The translations under genes were made by a program, and so were the position numbers. The notes below the pieces were generated by a model. The model searched no databases, was not told the origin of the DNA, and saw only the letters and a list, made by a program, of their open reading frames with translations. DNA of 64,000 bases from Salinibacillus xinjiangensis (GTDB lineage Bacteria; Bacillota; Bacilli; Bacillales; Alkalibacillaceae). Every line of letters begins with the position of its first letter. Position 1 is the stretch's first letter. Location of the stretch: contig NZ_WJNH01000001.1 in NCBI RefSeq assembly GCF_009649735.1, positions 453,077 to 517,076 of the forward strand, given 5' to 3'. Positions 44,876 to 53,040 of the stretch are shown piece by piece.

Positions 44876-44989
44876 TTTTGTTCTAATTCTATGGTATGCT
44901 ACAAACAATAAATTGAATATTCGCAAAGTTGTATGAAATTATATGGTTATCTTTTAGTCAATTTGGATAGCGGCGGGGAGGGAGTAGGC

Positions 44990-46675
44990 ATGCGGCTTAC
45001 GATGGATGAAGTGCTAGAGCTTAATTTGCTTAATCAAGGCAGGTTAGCAACGCATCCGGATACGGTGAGTGAATCCATTGTCGAATGGGTTTCTGTCATT
45101 GAGATGCCTGTGGAGAACTTTGTGCGTAAAAATGAATTTGTGTTAACGACTGGGTTAGGATGTGGGGAAGACGAAAAGCTGTTGTTCCAGTTTGTTAAAG
45201 AAGTTATAGAATCTGAAGCGTCTGGACTGGCGATTGCCATCGGTCGATATATTGATCAACTTCCTTCAAGGATTATTGAATTTGCGAATCAGCATCATTT
45301 TCCAATTGTCTTACTGCCCTGGAACATACGCTTTGCAGAAGTGATACAGGTGATATTGAATGCCTTAAAACAGGAAGAGGAGCGTCTAGTTGAGCGGAAT
45401 AAACTTATTCAGCAAGAGTTGTTAAATTTGATTTTAAACAATGGTGGTCTAGCGGATGTTGCCAATTACATTGAAAAAAAGCTTAACAAAGGCGTGATGA
45501 TAACTGACAAAAGAGGGCGAATCAAAGGAAAAAGTAAGGGAGCTAAAAAAATTGAAAAGACCTGGAAGGAATATCTACGGTTGGAAGAGTACAGCTATAT
45601 GGTGACCTCCTTTGAATCCAACCAATATAGCACATCTCCCAATGCAAGGGTTATTTCGATGGAAGAGCAAAACGTCCTGCAGTTTTTAGTTCAGTCAGCA
45701 AGTGAACTACAGGGCTTTGTCATTGTTGAAGGACTAAGTGATCATGAAGTTGATGATCTGCTTGATCAACAAACAGTTCACCTGTTAGAGCATGCTGTTA
45801 CCGCAATTGCTCTTTGTTTTTTAAAGGAAAACACAATCATTGAAACAGAAATGAAACTAAGAGATGATTTCGTATGGAGTCTTGCTAAGGAAAAGATTAC
45901 CTCGTGGGACCATGTCCTATCAAGAGCAAAATCGTTAAAATATAACGTGAATTTACCTTATGTTTGCTTAATTGGCTTTCCTGAAAACTTCCAGGATGTG
46001 TTCCAGAAAAACCTGGACCACTCCACCTATGAGCATTGGGAGCAAACCATCACGCGTCGAATAGAGGATGAAATCTATTACTCTGGTAAGTCAATTGCAT
46101 GCCAAACGATGATTACCTATCAGCGTGATCATTTTATTATTTTCCTCGAGGTGAAAAATCAACACATCAATGAAACGGTTCATGAGTTTTTTCAGTACCT
46201 AGATAAACGCCTACAGCAAGTGATGCCTGAGCTCGTTCTATCATGGGGAATTAGTAAAACAGCAGGACTTCGTTGCTTTTATGAAAGCTATCAGGAAGCA
46301 CAAAAGGCATTAGAAATTGGTCGCCGGCAACGAGGACCAGGTCACCAAAATCGATACTCTGATACGAGAGTAGACCGGGCACTTATGAGTCTTGTATATC
46401 ATGATGAGCTGAAAATTATAACTGATCAGACGATTGGCTCGCTATTAAAATATGATCAAGAGCGAGGCATTGACCTTGTTAATACATTTGTGGTCTATAG
46501 TCGAAATCGAGGGAATGTCAGCCAAACCGCTAGAGAATTAAACCTGCACCGCCAGTCCCTTGTCTATCGACTACGAAAAATTGAAACATTAACCGATTGC
46601 TCCCTAGATAATCCAGATGAAGTTTTCCTAATAGACTTATGCATCCGTTTATGGACCCTAGGAAACTTAGAATAA
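44990..46675 (+). CDS. PucR-family transcriptional regulator
   Basis: This 561-residue activator-type regulator has a PucR N-terminal domain (about 5-125, with VSVIEMPVENFVRKNEFVLTTGLG) and a GGDEF-like central region (about 290-410). The C-terminal helix-turn-helix domain (about 485-550) reads FVVYSRNRGNVSQTARELNL followed by HRQSLVYRLRKIE. Such regulators commonly control catabolism of nitrogen compounds. The divergent position makes it the likely activator of the five-gene operon. I choose ATG 44990 (MRLTMDEVLEL) because of GGGGAGGGAG; the longer frame has no ribosome binding site before it. Confidence 0.9.
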   Translation: MRLTMDEVLELNLLNQGRLATHPDTVSESIVEWVSVIEMPVENFVRKNEFVLTTGLGCGEDEKLLFQFVKEVIESEASGLAIAIGRYIDQLPSRIIEFANQHHFPIVLLPWNIRFAEVIQVILNALKQEEERLVERNKLIQQELLNLILNNGGLADVANYIEKKLNKGVMITDKRGRIKGKSKGAKKIEKTWKEYLRLEEYSYMVTSFESNQYSTSPNARVISMEEQNVLQFLVQSASELQGFVIVEGLSDHEVDDLLDQQTVHLLEHAVTAIALCFLKENTIIETEMKLRDDFVWSLAKEKITSWDHVLSRAKSLKYNVNLPYVCLIGFPENFQDVFQKNLDHSTYEHWEQTITRRIEDEIYYSGKSIACQTMITYQRDHFIIFLEVKNQHINETVHEFFQYLDKRLQQVMPELVLSWGISKTAGLRCFYESYQEAQKALEIGRRQRGPGHQNRYSDTRVDRALMSLVYHDELKIITDQTIGSLLKYDQERGIDLVNTFVVYSRNRGNVSQTARELNLHRQSLVYRLRKIETLTDCSLDNPDEVFLIDLCIRLWTLGNLE

Positions 46676-46676
46676 A

Positions 46677-46702
46677 CTGGGTCGGGGGGACAGGTCCCAG
46701 CT
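46677..46702. repeat. Short GGGACAGGTCCC-type palindromic element
   Basis: CTGGG and CCCAG flank a G-rich core containing GGGACAGGTCCC. It sits between the PucR gene and the MoxR ribosome binding site. Similar G-rich palindromes occur as dispersed short repeats in Bacillus genomes, to my recollection. It may form a 5'-UTR hairpin before the MoxR operon. Confidence 0.45.
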
Positions 46703-46715
46703 AGGAGGAAAGACG

Positions 46716-47672
46716 ATGGAATCGAAATATAGCAAAATTACTCAAGGAGTTGAAGCTATTCAAAAAGTGATTATGGGGCAGAGGCCTGTAATTGAAAAGT
46801 TATTTATTGCGCTTCTTGCTGAGGGGCATGTCCTTTTAGAAAGCGTCCCAGGTTCAGGGAAGACACAGCTTGCTAAAAGCTTTGCTAAGGTAGTGGATGG
46901 CCAATTTAGGCGAGTTCAGTTTACACCTGATGTACTGCCAAGTGATGTAACGGGAATTCAATTTTTCAACCCCAAAACCGAGGATTTTCAACTAAGAATG
47001 GGCCCTGTGATGAGTAATATTTTATTAGCCGATGAAATTAATCGTGCCACACCGAAAACACAGTCTAGCTTGCTCGAGGTAATGGAAGAGAAACAAACGA
47101 CCATAGATGGGGATACAATTCCAATTGAAAAACCGTTTATCGTCATTGCTACCCAAAATTCAATTGAATCTAATCAGGGTACATTTCCACTACCAGAGGC
47201 TCAATTAGATCGCTTTTTAATGAAAATAACGATGGACTATCCAACCCTTCAGGTAGAAAAGGAGATTTTACGAAATTATCGTGTGAATGAACCTCTAGAG
47301 GAACTCTCTTCCGCCATTTTATTTAAGGAGGACATCCTATCGTTGCAAGCAGAGGTGAAGCATGTACAGGTGGGGGAGGTTGTCACCGATTATTTACTTC
47401 AGGTTGTAAGGAAAACGCGAGAACACCCGGATGTAGAGCTTGGTATCAGTACAAGAGGAGCCCTTGCCTTAATGAGAGCAAGTCAAGCTAAAGCACTAAT
47501 TCATGGGAGAAATTATGTATCTCCGAGTGACATTAAGGATCTTGTCCCATATATTTTCTCACATCGTATTCAATTAACGATGGAGGCTTCTATTCAAAAA
47601 ACAGCAACTAGCGTCATTGAAAACATTTTACAGCACGTAGAGGTGCCTGTTGAAGTAGGAGAACGAGATTGA
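46716..47672 (+). CDS. MoxR-family AAA+ ATPase
   Basis: This AAA+ chaperone-like ATPase of 318 residues has Walker A SVPGSGKTQLAK (about 43), Walker B ILLADEINRATPKTQSSLLE (about 106), sensor 1 VIATQN and the arginine-finger region LPEAQLDRFLMK. MoxR proteins act with DUF58 (von Willebrand-like) partners in the assembly or maturation of other complexes. The two genes downstream are such a partner and a membrane protein, so this is the standard MoxR-DUF58 cassette. The ribosome binding site is AGGAGGAAAG. Confidence 0.93.
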   Translation: MESKYSKITQGVEAIQKVIMGQRPVIEKLFIALLAEGHVLLESVPGSGKTQLAKSFAKVVDGQFRRVQFTPDVLPSDVTGIQFFNPKTEDFQLRMGPVMSNILLADEINRATPKTQSSLLEVMEEKQTTIDGDTIPIEKPFIVIATQNSIESNQGTFPLPEAQLDRFLMKITMDYPTLQVEKEILRNYRVNEPLEELSSAILFKEDILSLQAEVKHVQVGEVVTDYLLQVVRKTREHPDVELGISTRGALALMRASQAKALIHGRNYVSPSDIKDLVPYIFSHRIQLTMEASIQKTATSVIENILQHVEVPVEVGERD

Positions 47673-48856
47673 TGCAATGGAAGAAAAGGGTAGCGGGAAA
47701 TCGTAAATATGAATGGATGGCTATCTTCGGAACGTTCATTTTACTCATCGGTGCCACTTTTAACCGACCTATTTTGTTTCTGTTAGTAGGGATTTTACTC
47801 GTATATATCGTCCTAGGTATTTTTTATGATCGAAAGGCAGGAGAAAAACTAACGTTAGAGAATCCAAAACAAAAGATTCGATTATTTCCTGATCAACAGG
47901 AAGAGATTGAGTTGTCTCTTGTAAATAAATCCAACTTACCAATTATAAATGGTAAATTGGCATTCCAGGTCAAGGAAGTGCTAGCAGTAAAACATTATGC
48001 TAAGGGTCAGCATATAAATATGATTCAAAGTGAAGTTCCTTTATCCATTATGTCTCGTGGGAAAACGAAATTAAGTCTAGCTGTAGAGGCCAAAAAAAGA
48101 GGAACCACAAGAATCTCACACATAAACTATAGATTTCCTCACTTAACAAGCTTTCGCTGGATATTTATGAGGTTTCAACCTGTTTTCCAGACTGAGGTAA
48201 TCATTTTTCCGAAGTCATTACCTGTTTACGGCTTGGAGGAAAAATTCTACCAAGTAAATGGGGATCAGCGGACAAATTTTTCCCCTTTTGAGGATGTGAT
48301 GAGTCCAATTGGAACGAGAGACTATGTGCCTTCAGATCCCTTTCATCGTGTGCACTGGAAGGCTTCAGCACGGAAGCAAGCACTTCAAACCAAGGTGCTA
48401 GAGAAAAACAATGACCAAACCTGGCACCTAGTTATAAATGTATCTTCCCGTAGTCCATTAGGAAATCCTTACTGGTCAGATGAGGTTGAAAATCTATTAT
48501 CCTATGTGACATATGTCTGTCAGGTTCTAACGAAAAGAAGGCTTCCATTTGCTTTACATTTGAATACGATAAGAGGTGGAAAACTAGATAAGGGTGAAGG
48601 AAAAGAACAGCTTCGTCACGCCTTGGATCTGCTCGCTTATGTCAATGAAGGCAATGGACTATTGAATACTACTCGTTTCCTACACCAGATTGAACACTCT
48701 CAGCCCCAAAACATTCTTTATTTTGGTGATGTAGTGGAGGATGATATTCCGATTTTGTTGAAATGGAAACAGTTAGGGATGACAGTGTATCACGTGGTAG
48801 GAAATGATGGTGGGGCTACGTTAAGGTCAAGGGTACAAGTTGGTGACGTTAAATGA
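47672..48856 (+). CDS. DUF58 protein, MoxR partner
   Basis: The 394-residue protein has two N-terminal membrane helices (about residues 14-32 and 36-54), an extracytoplasmic-type beta domain (about 60-180) and the DUF58 motif DYVPSDPFHRVHWKASARK (about 213-231). A von Willebrand A-like region follows. The ATG overlaps the MoxR stop (TGATG), so the two are coupled. The open frame also allows a TTG one codon earlier. Its molecular role is unknown; it is expected to work with the MoxR ATPase. Confidence 0.88.
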   Translation: MQWKKRVAGNRKYEWMAIFGTFILLIGATFNRPILFLLVGILLVYIVLGIFYDRKAGEKLTLENPKQKIRLFPDQQEEIELSLVNKSNLPIINGKLAFQVKEVLAVKHYAKGQHINMIQSEVPLSIMSRGKTKLSLAVEAKKRGTTRISHINYRFPHLTSFRWIFMRFQPVFQTEVIIFPKSLPVYGLEEKFYQVNGDQRTNFSPFEDVMSPIGTRDYVPSDPFHRVHWKASARKQALQTKVLEKNNDQTWHLVINVSSRSPLGNPYWSDEVENLLSYVTYVCQVLTKRRLPFALHLNTIRGGKLDKGEGKEQLRHALDLLAYVNEGNGLLNTTRFLHQIEHSQPQNILYFGDVVEDDIPILLKWKQLGMTVYHVVGNDGGATLRSRVQVGDVK

Positions 48857-50073
48857 ATAGTAGTAAGACTATGTTTGCCTTTCTAAATGAATCGATCCTG
48901 ATTTATTTATGCCTGTTCCCAATTCTGATTTGGTCTAATTATACTTTTGTTTTCTGGCCATATCTACTGGTTGTATTGATAATGGGGGCATTCTACTTAT
49001 TGGCTCGAAAATGGACAAGGACGTATGCTCCATTTATCATCTTCACACCTATAATTGGAATAGCATTTTATACAATGCTACATTATCCATTTACACTATC
49101 TATTCTTTTGGCCATTTTCCTGTCATTACGATTTATCCATTTAGTAAAAGAAGGACCCAAAGAAAATGAAAAAACTTTAATTCTAATTACGTTTTATATT
49201 GCCATAATAGAGGCACTCATTTTTTCAACGAATTCAGTCATATGGATCGCCATGCTTCAATTCTTTCTTGTCCTGATTAGCTATTATGCAAAGCATTACT
49301 CTTCTCTCAAGCAACAATCATCTGAAAATCATTTTTCTTATATTGGTGTCCCTGTCCCTGTTATTGTGACTAGTATATTTTTGTTTTTAAGCGGAGCAAT
49401 GTATATGTTTTTTGAGGAAATTCAAAGTCTGCTTCATGGATTATGGGGAATTATGGTCATTGTATTATCGGCTGTATTTAAAGTAATAGGGGTAGGTGTT
49501 GAATTAACGGGTATTACAGAGTTTAAACTCGATTCATCTCAGTCCTCAACCGAAAAATTACAGATTAAAAACGTCCCTAAGGGTGATTACAACTTTTTAG
49601 GCGATAGTACAGTTTCAGCCATTAATAATTCAATGAATGTATTAGCCTGGGTTGGTTATGGGTTTATTGCTTTAGTTATGATATGGATTGTCGTTAAATA
49701 CTTCAAAAAAAATATTCATGAGGTGGATCAAAAGCAAGCATCAAAACATATAACCTTTCAAAAAATACACAACAATGATGTTGAACGAAAAAAATCCATC
49801 ACTCAGTGGTTCTCTCGTCACCCTAAACATGTAGCTCGTAAATTAATCTTTCAATTTGAGGAATTTTCCATAAAAAAGGGACATGGCAGAAAATATTATG
49901 AGACTATTGAAGAATGGTTTAATCGTTTGAATTTAGAGTTAGGTGACATTACCCTATACCAAAAAGTTAGGTATGGTGAAGAAGAGATAACAAAGGAAGA
50001 ATTGGCTAGATTAAGGCTTGAGTTATCACAATTACGTAAGGAGATACAAAATAGGCAAAAAAATGAAGGCTAA
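48853..50073 (+). CDS. Polytopic membrane protein, third gene of MoxR operon
   Basis: The 406-residue protein has about six membrane helices in residues 10-190 and one near 270-290. A cytoplasmic C-terminal domain (about 320-400) contains LIFQFEEFSIKKGHGRKYYETIEEWFNRL, a DUF4129-like pattern. In the usual MoxR operons this place is taken by a transglutaminase-like membrane protein (YebA type) with a Cys-His-Asp domain between the last helices. That domain appears to be absent here, because only about 70 residues lie between the helix blocks. The start overlaps the DUF58 stop (ATGA). The function is unknown. Confidence 0.75.
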   Translation: MNSSKTMFAFLNESILIYLCLFPILIWSNYTFVFWPYLLVVLIMGAFYLLARKWTRTYAPFIIFTPIIGIAFYTMLHYPFTLSILLAIFLSLRFIHLVKEGPKENEKTLILITFYIAIIEALIFSTNSVIWIAMLQFFLVLISYYAKHYSSLKQQSSENHFSYIGVPVPVIVTSIFLFLSGAMYMFFEEIQSLLHGLWGIMVIVLSAVFKVIGVGVELTGITEFKLDSSQSSTEKLQIKNVPKGDYNFLGDSTVSAINNSMNVLAWVGYGFIALVMIWIVVKYFKKNIHEVDQKQASKHITFQKIHNNDVERKKSITQWFSRHPKHVARKLIFQFEEFSIKKGHGRKYYETIEEWFNRLNLELGDITLYQKVRYGEEEITKEELARLRLELSQLRKEIQNRQKNEG

Positions 50074-50086
50074 ATGGCCTTCATTT
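50061..50086 (+). terminator. Terminator of the MoxR operon
   Basis: AATGAAGGC (50062-50070) pairs with GCCTTCATT (50077-50085) with a 6-base loop. It overlaps the last codons of the membrane protein gene and is followed by T residues. Confidence 0.8.
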
Positions 50087-50146
50087 TCCATATTAAAATG
50101 CTTTCATGGTAAAATAAAAGTATCAAAACGAGAAAGGGGTTTTGTT

Positions 50147-50347
50147 ATGGAAGTTACCTGTATGACATGTCAAAAGGACTTTGAGATTGACGCAAAGGAT
50201 CCCCAGTATTCCAAGCTAAAGCGCGGAATATCCAAGATGTACGTTTGTAAAAACTGTAATCAAAGCATCCAAGGCCAGGCAACCAACCTCACGAACATTC
50301 ACCTAGATGATCTTGACCCTCACAACAAAGCGTTAAAGTATAAATAA
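50147..50347 (+). CDS. Small zinc-ribbon protein, YlaI/DUF2197-like
   Basis: The 66-residue protein has two CxxC knuckles, CMTC (residues 5-8) and CKNC (about 34-37), suggesting a single zinc ribbon. The layout (VTCMTCQKDFEIDA, MYVCKNCNQSI) resembles the DUF2197/YlaI family of small Bacillus proteins of unknown function. ATG 50147 is chosen behind GAAAGGGG. A longer frame overlapping the previous gene has no ribosome binding site. Its 3' end overlaps the converging crcB gene by 28 bases. Confidence 0.75.
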   Translation: MEVTCMTCQKDFEIDAKDPQYSKLKRGISKMYVCKNCNQSIQGQATNLTNIHLDDLDPHNKALKYK

Positions 50348-50667
50348 GTGATATAAACCACCAGGAAGCTTATGCTTAGTGATGTAAGGATATAAATAAA
50401 TGCAACCTTCCATGCCCTTTGCTCTAGCAATTTTACAATCTCGAGGCTAAAGGTAGAAAAGGTTGTAAAAGCTCCACAAAACCCAATGCCCAGAAGATGT
50501 TGCCATTCATCACCTATGCGGTTTGCGATGAGTAAACCAAGCAAAAAAGAGCCGAGGATGTTTGCTATCCATGTGCCCCACGTATATTGTTTGGTATTCA
50601 ATACATGACTTAAATAGGCACGAGATAAGGCACCTAAGCTTCCTCCTAGAAAAACATAGAAAATCAT
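50320..50667 (-). CDS. crcB2: Fluoride channel subunit CrcB/Fluc (second copy)
   Basis: The 115-residue, four-helix Fluc protein exports fluoride as a dual-topology dimer. The hallmarks are GGSLGALSRAYLS, GTWIANILGSFLLGLL and the FCGAFTTFSTFSLE pore segment. I place the start at ATG 50667, which overlaps the stop of the first crcB (ATGA), so the two are coupled. The ribosome binding site is GAGGTG. Paired crcB genes in Bacillus usually encode the two halves of a heterodimer. Confidence 0.92.
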   Translation of the reverse strand: MIFYVFLGGSLGALSRAYLSHVLNTKQYTWGTWIANILGSFLLGLLIANRIGDEWQHLLGIGFCGAFTTFSTFSLEIVKLLEQRAWKVAFIYILTSLSISFLVVYITYLYFNALL

Positions 50668-51041
50668 CCTTGAACACCTCGGTTTCTCATGACCATCCAT
50701 CTATAGCTTAAAGCACTCAAACCTATACCACCTAAAAGACTAATCATGAAATAAGTGAAAAAGAAAAAGATTTGGCCACTCTGTAAGAGTTCAATACTTT
50801 CAACTGAAAAGGTAGAAAAGGTTGTAAAAGAACCAATCACTCCAGTTCCAATCATTTTTTTTACATCTGGATCTACGTTAGGTAAGAGAAGAATATAGGG
50901 TAATAGAAAACATCCAATCAGATTAGCGGTAAGAGATGCAAATGGGAAACCTTCGCTAACAATCAAAACGATGATTATGTAACGCAAACTAGCTCCTATA
51001 CCACCGCCGACTGCGATCCCAATCCATAATTTTGCAGGCAT
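50664..51041 (-). CDS. crcB1: Fluoride channel subunit CrcB/Fluc (first copy)
   Basis: The 125-residue, four-helix membrane protein has the Fluc motifs GGGIGASLRYIII, ASLTANLIGCFLLPYIL and GVIGSFTTFSTFSVES. It forms a fluoride-selective channel with the next gene product. The ribosome binding site is AAAGGTGGG. I looked for a fluoride (crcB) riboswitch in the 52 bases before the start and saw none; the only structure there is the terminator of the zinc transporter genes. Confidence 0.93.
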   Translation of the reverse strand: MPAKLWIGIAVGGGIGASLRYIIIVLIVSEGFPFASLTANLIGCFLLPYILLLPNVDPDVKKMIGTGVIGSFTTFSTFSVESIELLQSGQIFFFFTYFMISLLGGIGLSALSYRWMVMRNRGVQG

Positions 51042-51067
51042 AAGTAACCCACCTTTTAAAAGAAATA

Positions 51068-51091
51068 AGACATCCTGTTCAGGGATGTCTT
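51068..51091 (-). terminator. Terminator of the znu-type operon
   Basis: AGACATCC (51068-51075) pairs with GGATGTCT (51083-51090), 3 bases past the permease stop. A T-rich tail lies on the minus strand. Confidence 0.7.
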
Positions 51092-51093
51092 TT

Positions 51094-51915
51094 CTAGCGT
51101 GATTTTCTAAACAAGGTGATCCCTAGTATGAGGGCTAATGACACCACTATAGTACCCCCTGGAGGAATTTCAAAGTAATAGCCACTGACAAGACCAGCAA
51201 GTACTGCTAACTCCCCAAAAACAATACTTAAAAAGATTGCTTTTTTAAAGCTTTTGGCAATTCGGATACTAGCTGCTACCGGTAAAGTCATTAACGCAGA
51301 TACGAGTAATACCCCGACAATGCGGATGGATGCAGATATTGCAAGTGCAGTTAGAATGATGAATAGTAGGTGAATAGCTTTCGCATGAATACCTGATACC
51401 TTTGCATACTCATCATCAAAGGAAATAGCAAATAGCTCTTTATAAAAGAAAATAACGGCGAGTACTATAAAAATAGAAATCATGAAGATGAAATAGAAAT
51501 CACCACGTCCAACTGCAGCAACAGAACCGAATAAATACGCATATAAATCAGTATTAAATCCATCTGCTAAGGAAATAAAAATGACGCTGAGCCCTACACC
51601 TACAGAAAGAATAATTGGAATAGCAATTTCCTGAAATGATTGATATACACTACGTAGGTACTCAATAATAATGGCACCGATGATCGAAAAGCCAATTCCC
51701 ATGTAGTAAGGTGAAATGGCGATTAGAGCTATCTTTTTTTCTAAAAAAAGTCCGAAAGCTATGCCAGATAACGTCACATGAGACAAGCCATCTGCAATCA
51801 ATGAAAGGCGTCTAACGACAATAAATGTCCCTAAAAGAGGAGCAATCAGACCAACCAACAAGCCGGTATATAAGGTGTTTCGTAAAAACTCAAATTCTAA
51901 AAAAGTCTCAATCAT
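51094..51915 (-). CDS. znuB: Zinc/manganese ABC transporter permease (ZnuB type)
   Basis: This ABC-3 family permease has 273 residues and about eight membrane helices. Typical segments are LVGLIAPLLGTFIVVRRLSLIADGLSHVTLSG near the start, SVAAVGRGDFYFI, and VGVLLVSALMTLPVAASIRIA, with GLVSGYYFEIPPGGTIV at the end. The protein imports zinc or possibly manganese together with the ATPase encoded 14 bases upstream. No binding-protein gene is adjacent, so that part must be encoded elsewhere. The zinc assignment rests on family and on nearby Zur-like sites. The ribosome binding site is AGGAGG. Confidence 0.88.
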   Translation of the reverse strand: MIETFLEFEFLRNTLYTGLLVGLIAPLLGTFIVVRRLSLIADGLSHVTLSGIAFGLFLEKKIALIAISPYYMGIGFSIIGAIIIEYLRSVYQSFQEIAIPIILSVGVGLSVIFISLADGFNTDLYAYLFGSVAAVGRGDFYFIFMISIFIVLAVIFFYKELFAISFDDEYAKVSGIHAKAIHLLFIILTALAISASIRIVGVLLVSALMTLPVAASIRIAKSFKKAIFLSIVFGELAVLAGLVSGYYFEIPPGGTIVVSLALILGITLFRKSR

Positions 51916-51929
51916 GTTCGTGCCTCCTG

Positions 51930-52691
51930 TTAATGATCATGCGAAATGGAATGCATTGGATGTCCGTAAAATGTGGAAAGCTCTTGGTCTGATTTTTGAT
52001 AGAAGTCTCCCGGGTTGCCATGATAATGTAACGTTTTGTTTAAACATAACAAATCAGTGACATAAGAAGTAATGGTTCCTATATCATGGGAAACGAGTAA
52101 AAGAGTTATGCCTTTTTCTTGGTTCAGATCAGAAAGCATATGGTAAAAGCGCTCCACATTTTCCGTATCCACTCCCACTGTTGGCTCATCAAGGATTAAT
52201 AACTCTGGCTCGCTAACAAGTGATCGAGCAATAAAAACGCGTTGCTGCTGCCCACCGGATAAATCCCCTATATTTCGATTTGCATAATCCTCCATGCCTA
52301 CACTCTGAAGTGCTTCATGAATTTTGTTTTTATGCTGCTTATTTAAAAAGCGCAGGTAACCAATTTTACCAGTTAACCCCATGGAAACGACCTCAAATAC
52401 AGTAGCAGGAAATCCACGATTAAAGGTATTGGCTTTTTGGGATACAAAGCTAATTTGGTTCCACGCCTTAAATTTCTGTATGGGTTTACCAAACAGGTGA
52501 ATATCACCTGCTTGGGGGCGAAGGAGTCCTAAAATCAGCTTAATCAAGGTGGTTTTACCTGAGCCATTCGGACCTACTAACCCGACAAATGCCCCTTTTT
52601 GTATATCAAAATGGACATCTTCAAGCACATATTGCTGTTCATATTTATAATGTAAATCTTTAACTGACAAAATAGGGGATAAGTTGTTCAA
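51930..52691 (-). CDS. znuC: Zinc ABC transporter ATPase (ZnuC type)
   Basis: This ABC ATPase has about 254 residues. Walker A is GPNGSGKTTLIK (about 39), the Q-loop is ISFVSQKAN, the signature is LSGGQQQRVFIARSL (about 138), Walker B is LLILDEPTVGVD and the switch His is in LLVSHD. A His-rich tail (HPMHSISHDH) fits metal transport. I place the start at TTG 52691 (MNNLSPILSV), 7 bases after ATGGAGGG. An upstream ATG at 52730 overlaps a Zur-like dyad and lacks a ribosome binding site. Confidence 0.88.
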   Translation of the reverse strand: MNNLSPILSVKDLHYKYEQQYVLEDVHFDIQKGAFVGLVGPNGSGKTTLIKLILGLLRPQAGDIHLFGKPIQKFKAWNQISFVSQKANTFNRGFPATVFEVVSMGLTGKIGYLRFLNKQHKNKIHEALQSVGMEDYANRNIGDLSGGQQQRVFIARSLVSEPELLILDEPTVGVDTENVERFYHMLSDLNQEKGITLLLVSHDIGTITSYVTDLLCLNKTLHYHGNPGDFYQKSDQELSTFYGHPMHSISHDH

Positions 52692-52726
52692 ATCGATCCC
52701 TCCATAAAAAGTTGAGTCTATCTCTA

Positions 52727-52741
52727 TCATAATCGTGATGA
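52727..52741. promoter_or_regulatory. Weak Zur-like dyad upstream of znuCB
   Basis: TCATAATCGTGATGA shares 11 of 15 positions with the B. subtilis Zur box (TCGTAATNATTACGA). It lies 35 bases before the chosen znuC start. It could mediate zinc repression of znuCB. Confidence 0.4.
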
Positions 52742-52931
52742 CGGTATATCATTCAATGAAAAACTGAATTTATAAGTCAAGTCGGTAGATATTATAACCT
52801 GGAAGTTGCCGACGTCTTACGGCTTGCACTAAAGCATAAGGGGTTCTAGGAAAATAAAAAACATTTTCTAATAATCCCTTTAACGCTAGCCAAGTATTTT
52901 TTATTTTAACGGAATCCGTTTTGTTTGTAAA

Positions 52932-52946
52932 TCATAATGATTACGA
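52932..52946. promoter_or_regulatory. Zur box candidate before the PCYCGC lipoprotein gene
   Basis: TCATAATGATTACGA matches the B. subtilis Zur consensus TCGTAATNATTACGA at all but one position, and the dyad extends outward as AAATC/GATTT. It lies 94 bases upstream of the lipoprotein start and about 240 bases from znuC, so it could control either side. Confidence 0.65.
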
Positions 52947-53040
52947 TTTAGCGGTGTGGCTTTCACAAAATCGCCACACTATCACTCCTTTTCTTGTGTT
53001 AAGCTTGGTTTACGAACAATACGAAGGCAGAGGTGTAGTT

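Noticed and set aside
44933-44989. Upstream ATG of the PucR gene
   Set aside because: The better-spaced GGGGAGGGAG precedes ATG 44990, which also begins the conserved PucR domain.
51042-51093. Fluoride riboswitch before crcB1
   Set aside because: The space is only 52 bases and its sole hairpin is the upstream operon's terminator; no crcB-motif pseudoknot pattern is visible.
52921-53040. N-terminal extension of the PCYCGC lipoprotein from a TTG
   Set aside because: It runs through the Zur-like box and lacks a ribosome binding site. The ATG at 53041 has AGAGGTG and begins a proper lipoprotein signal peptide.
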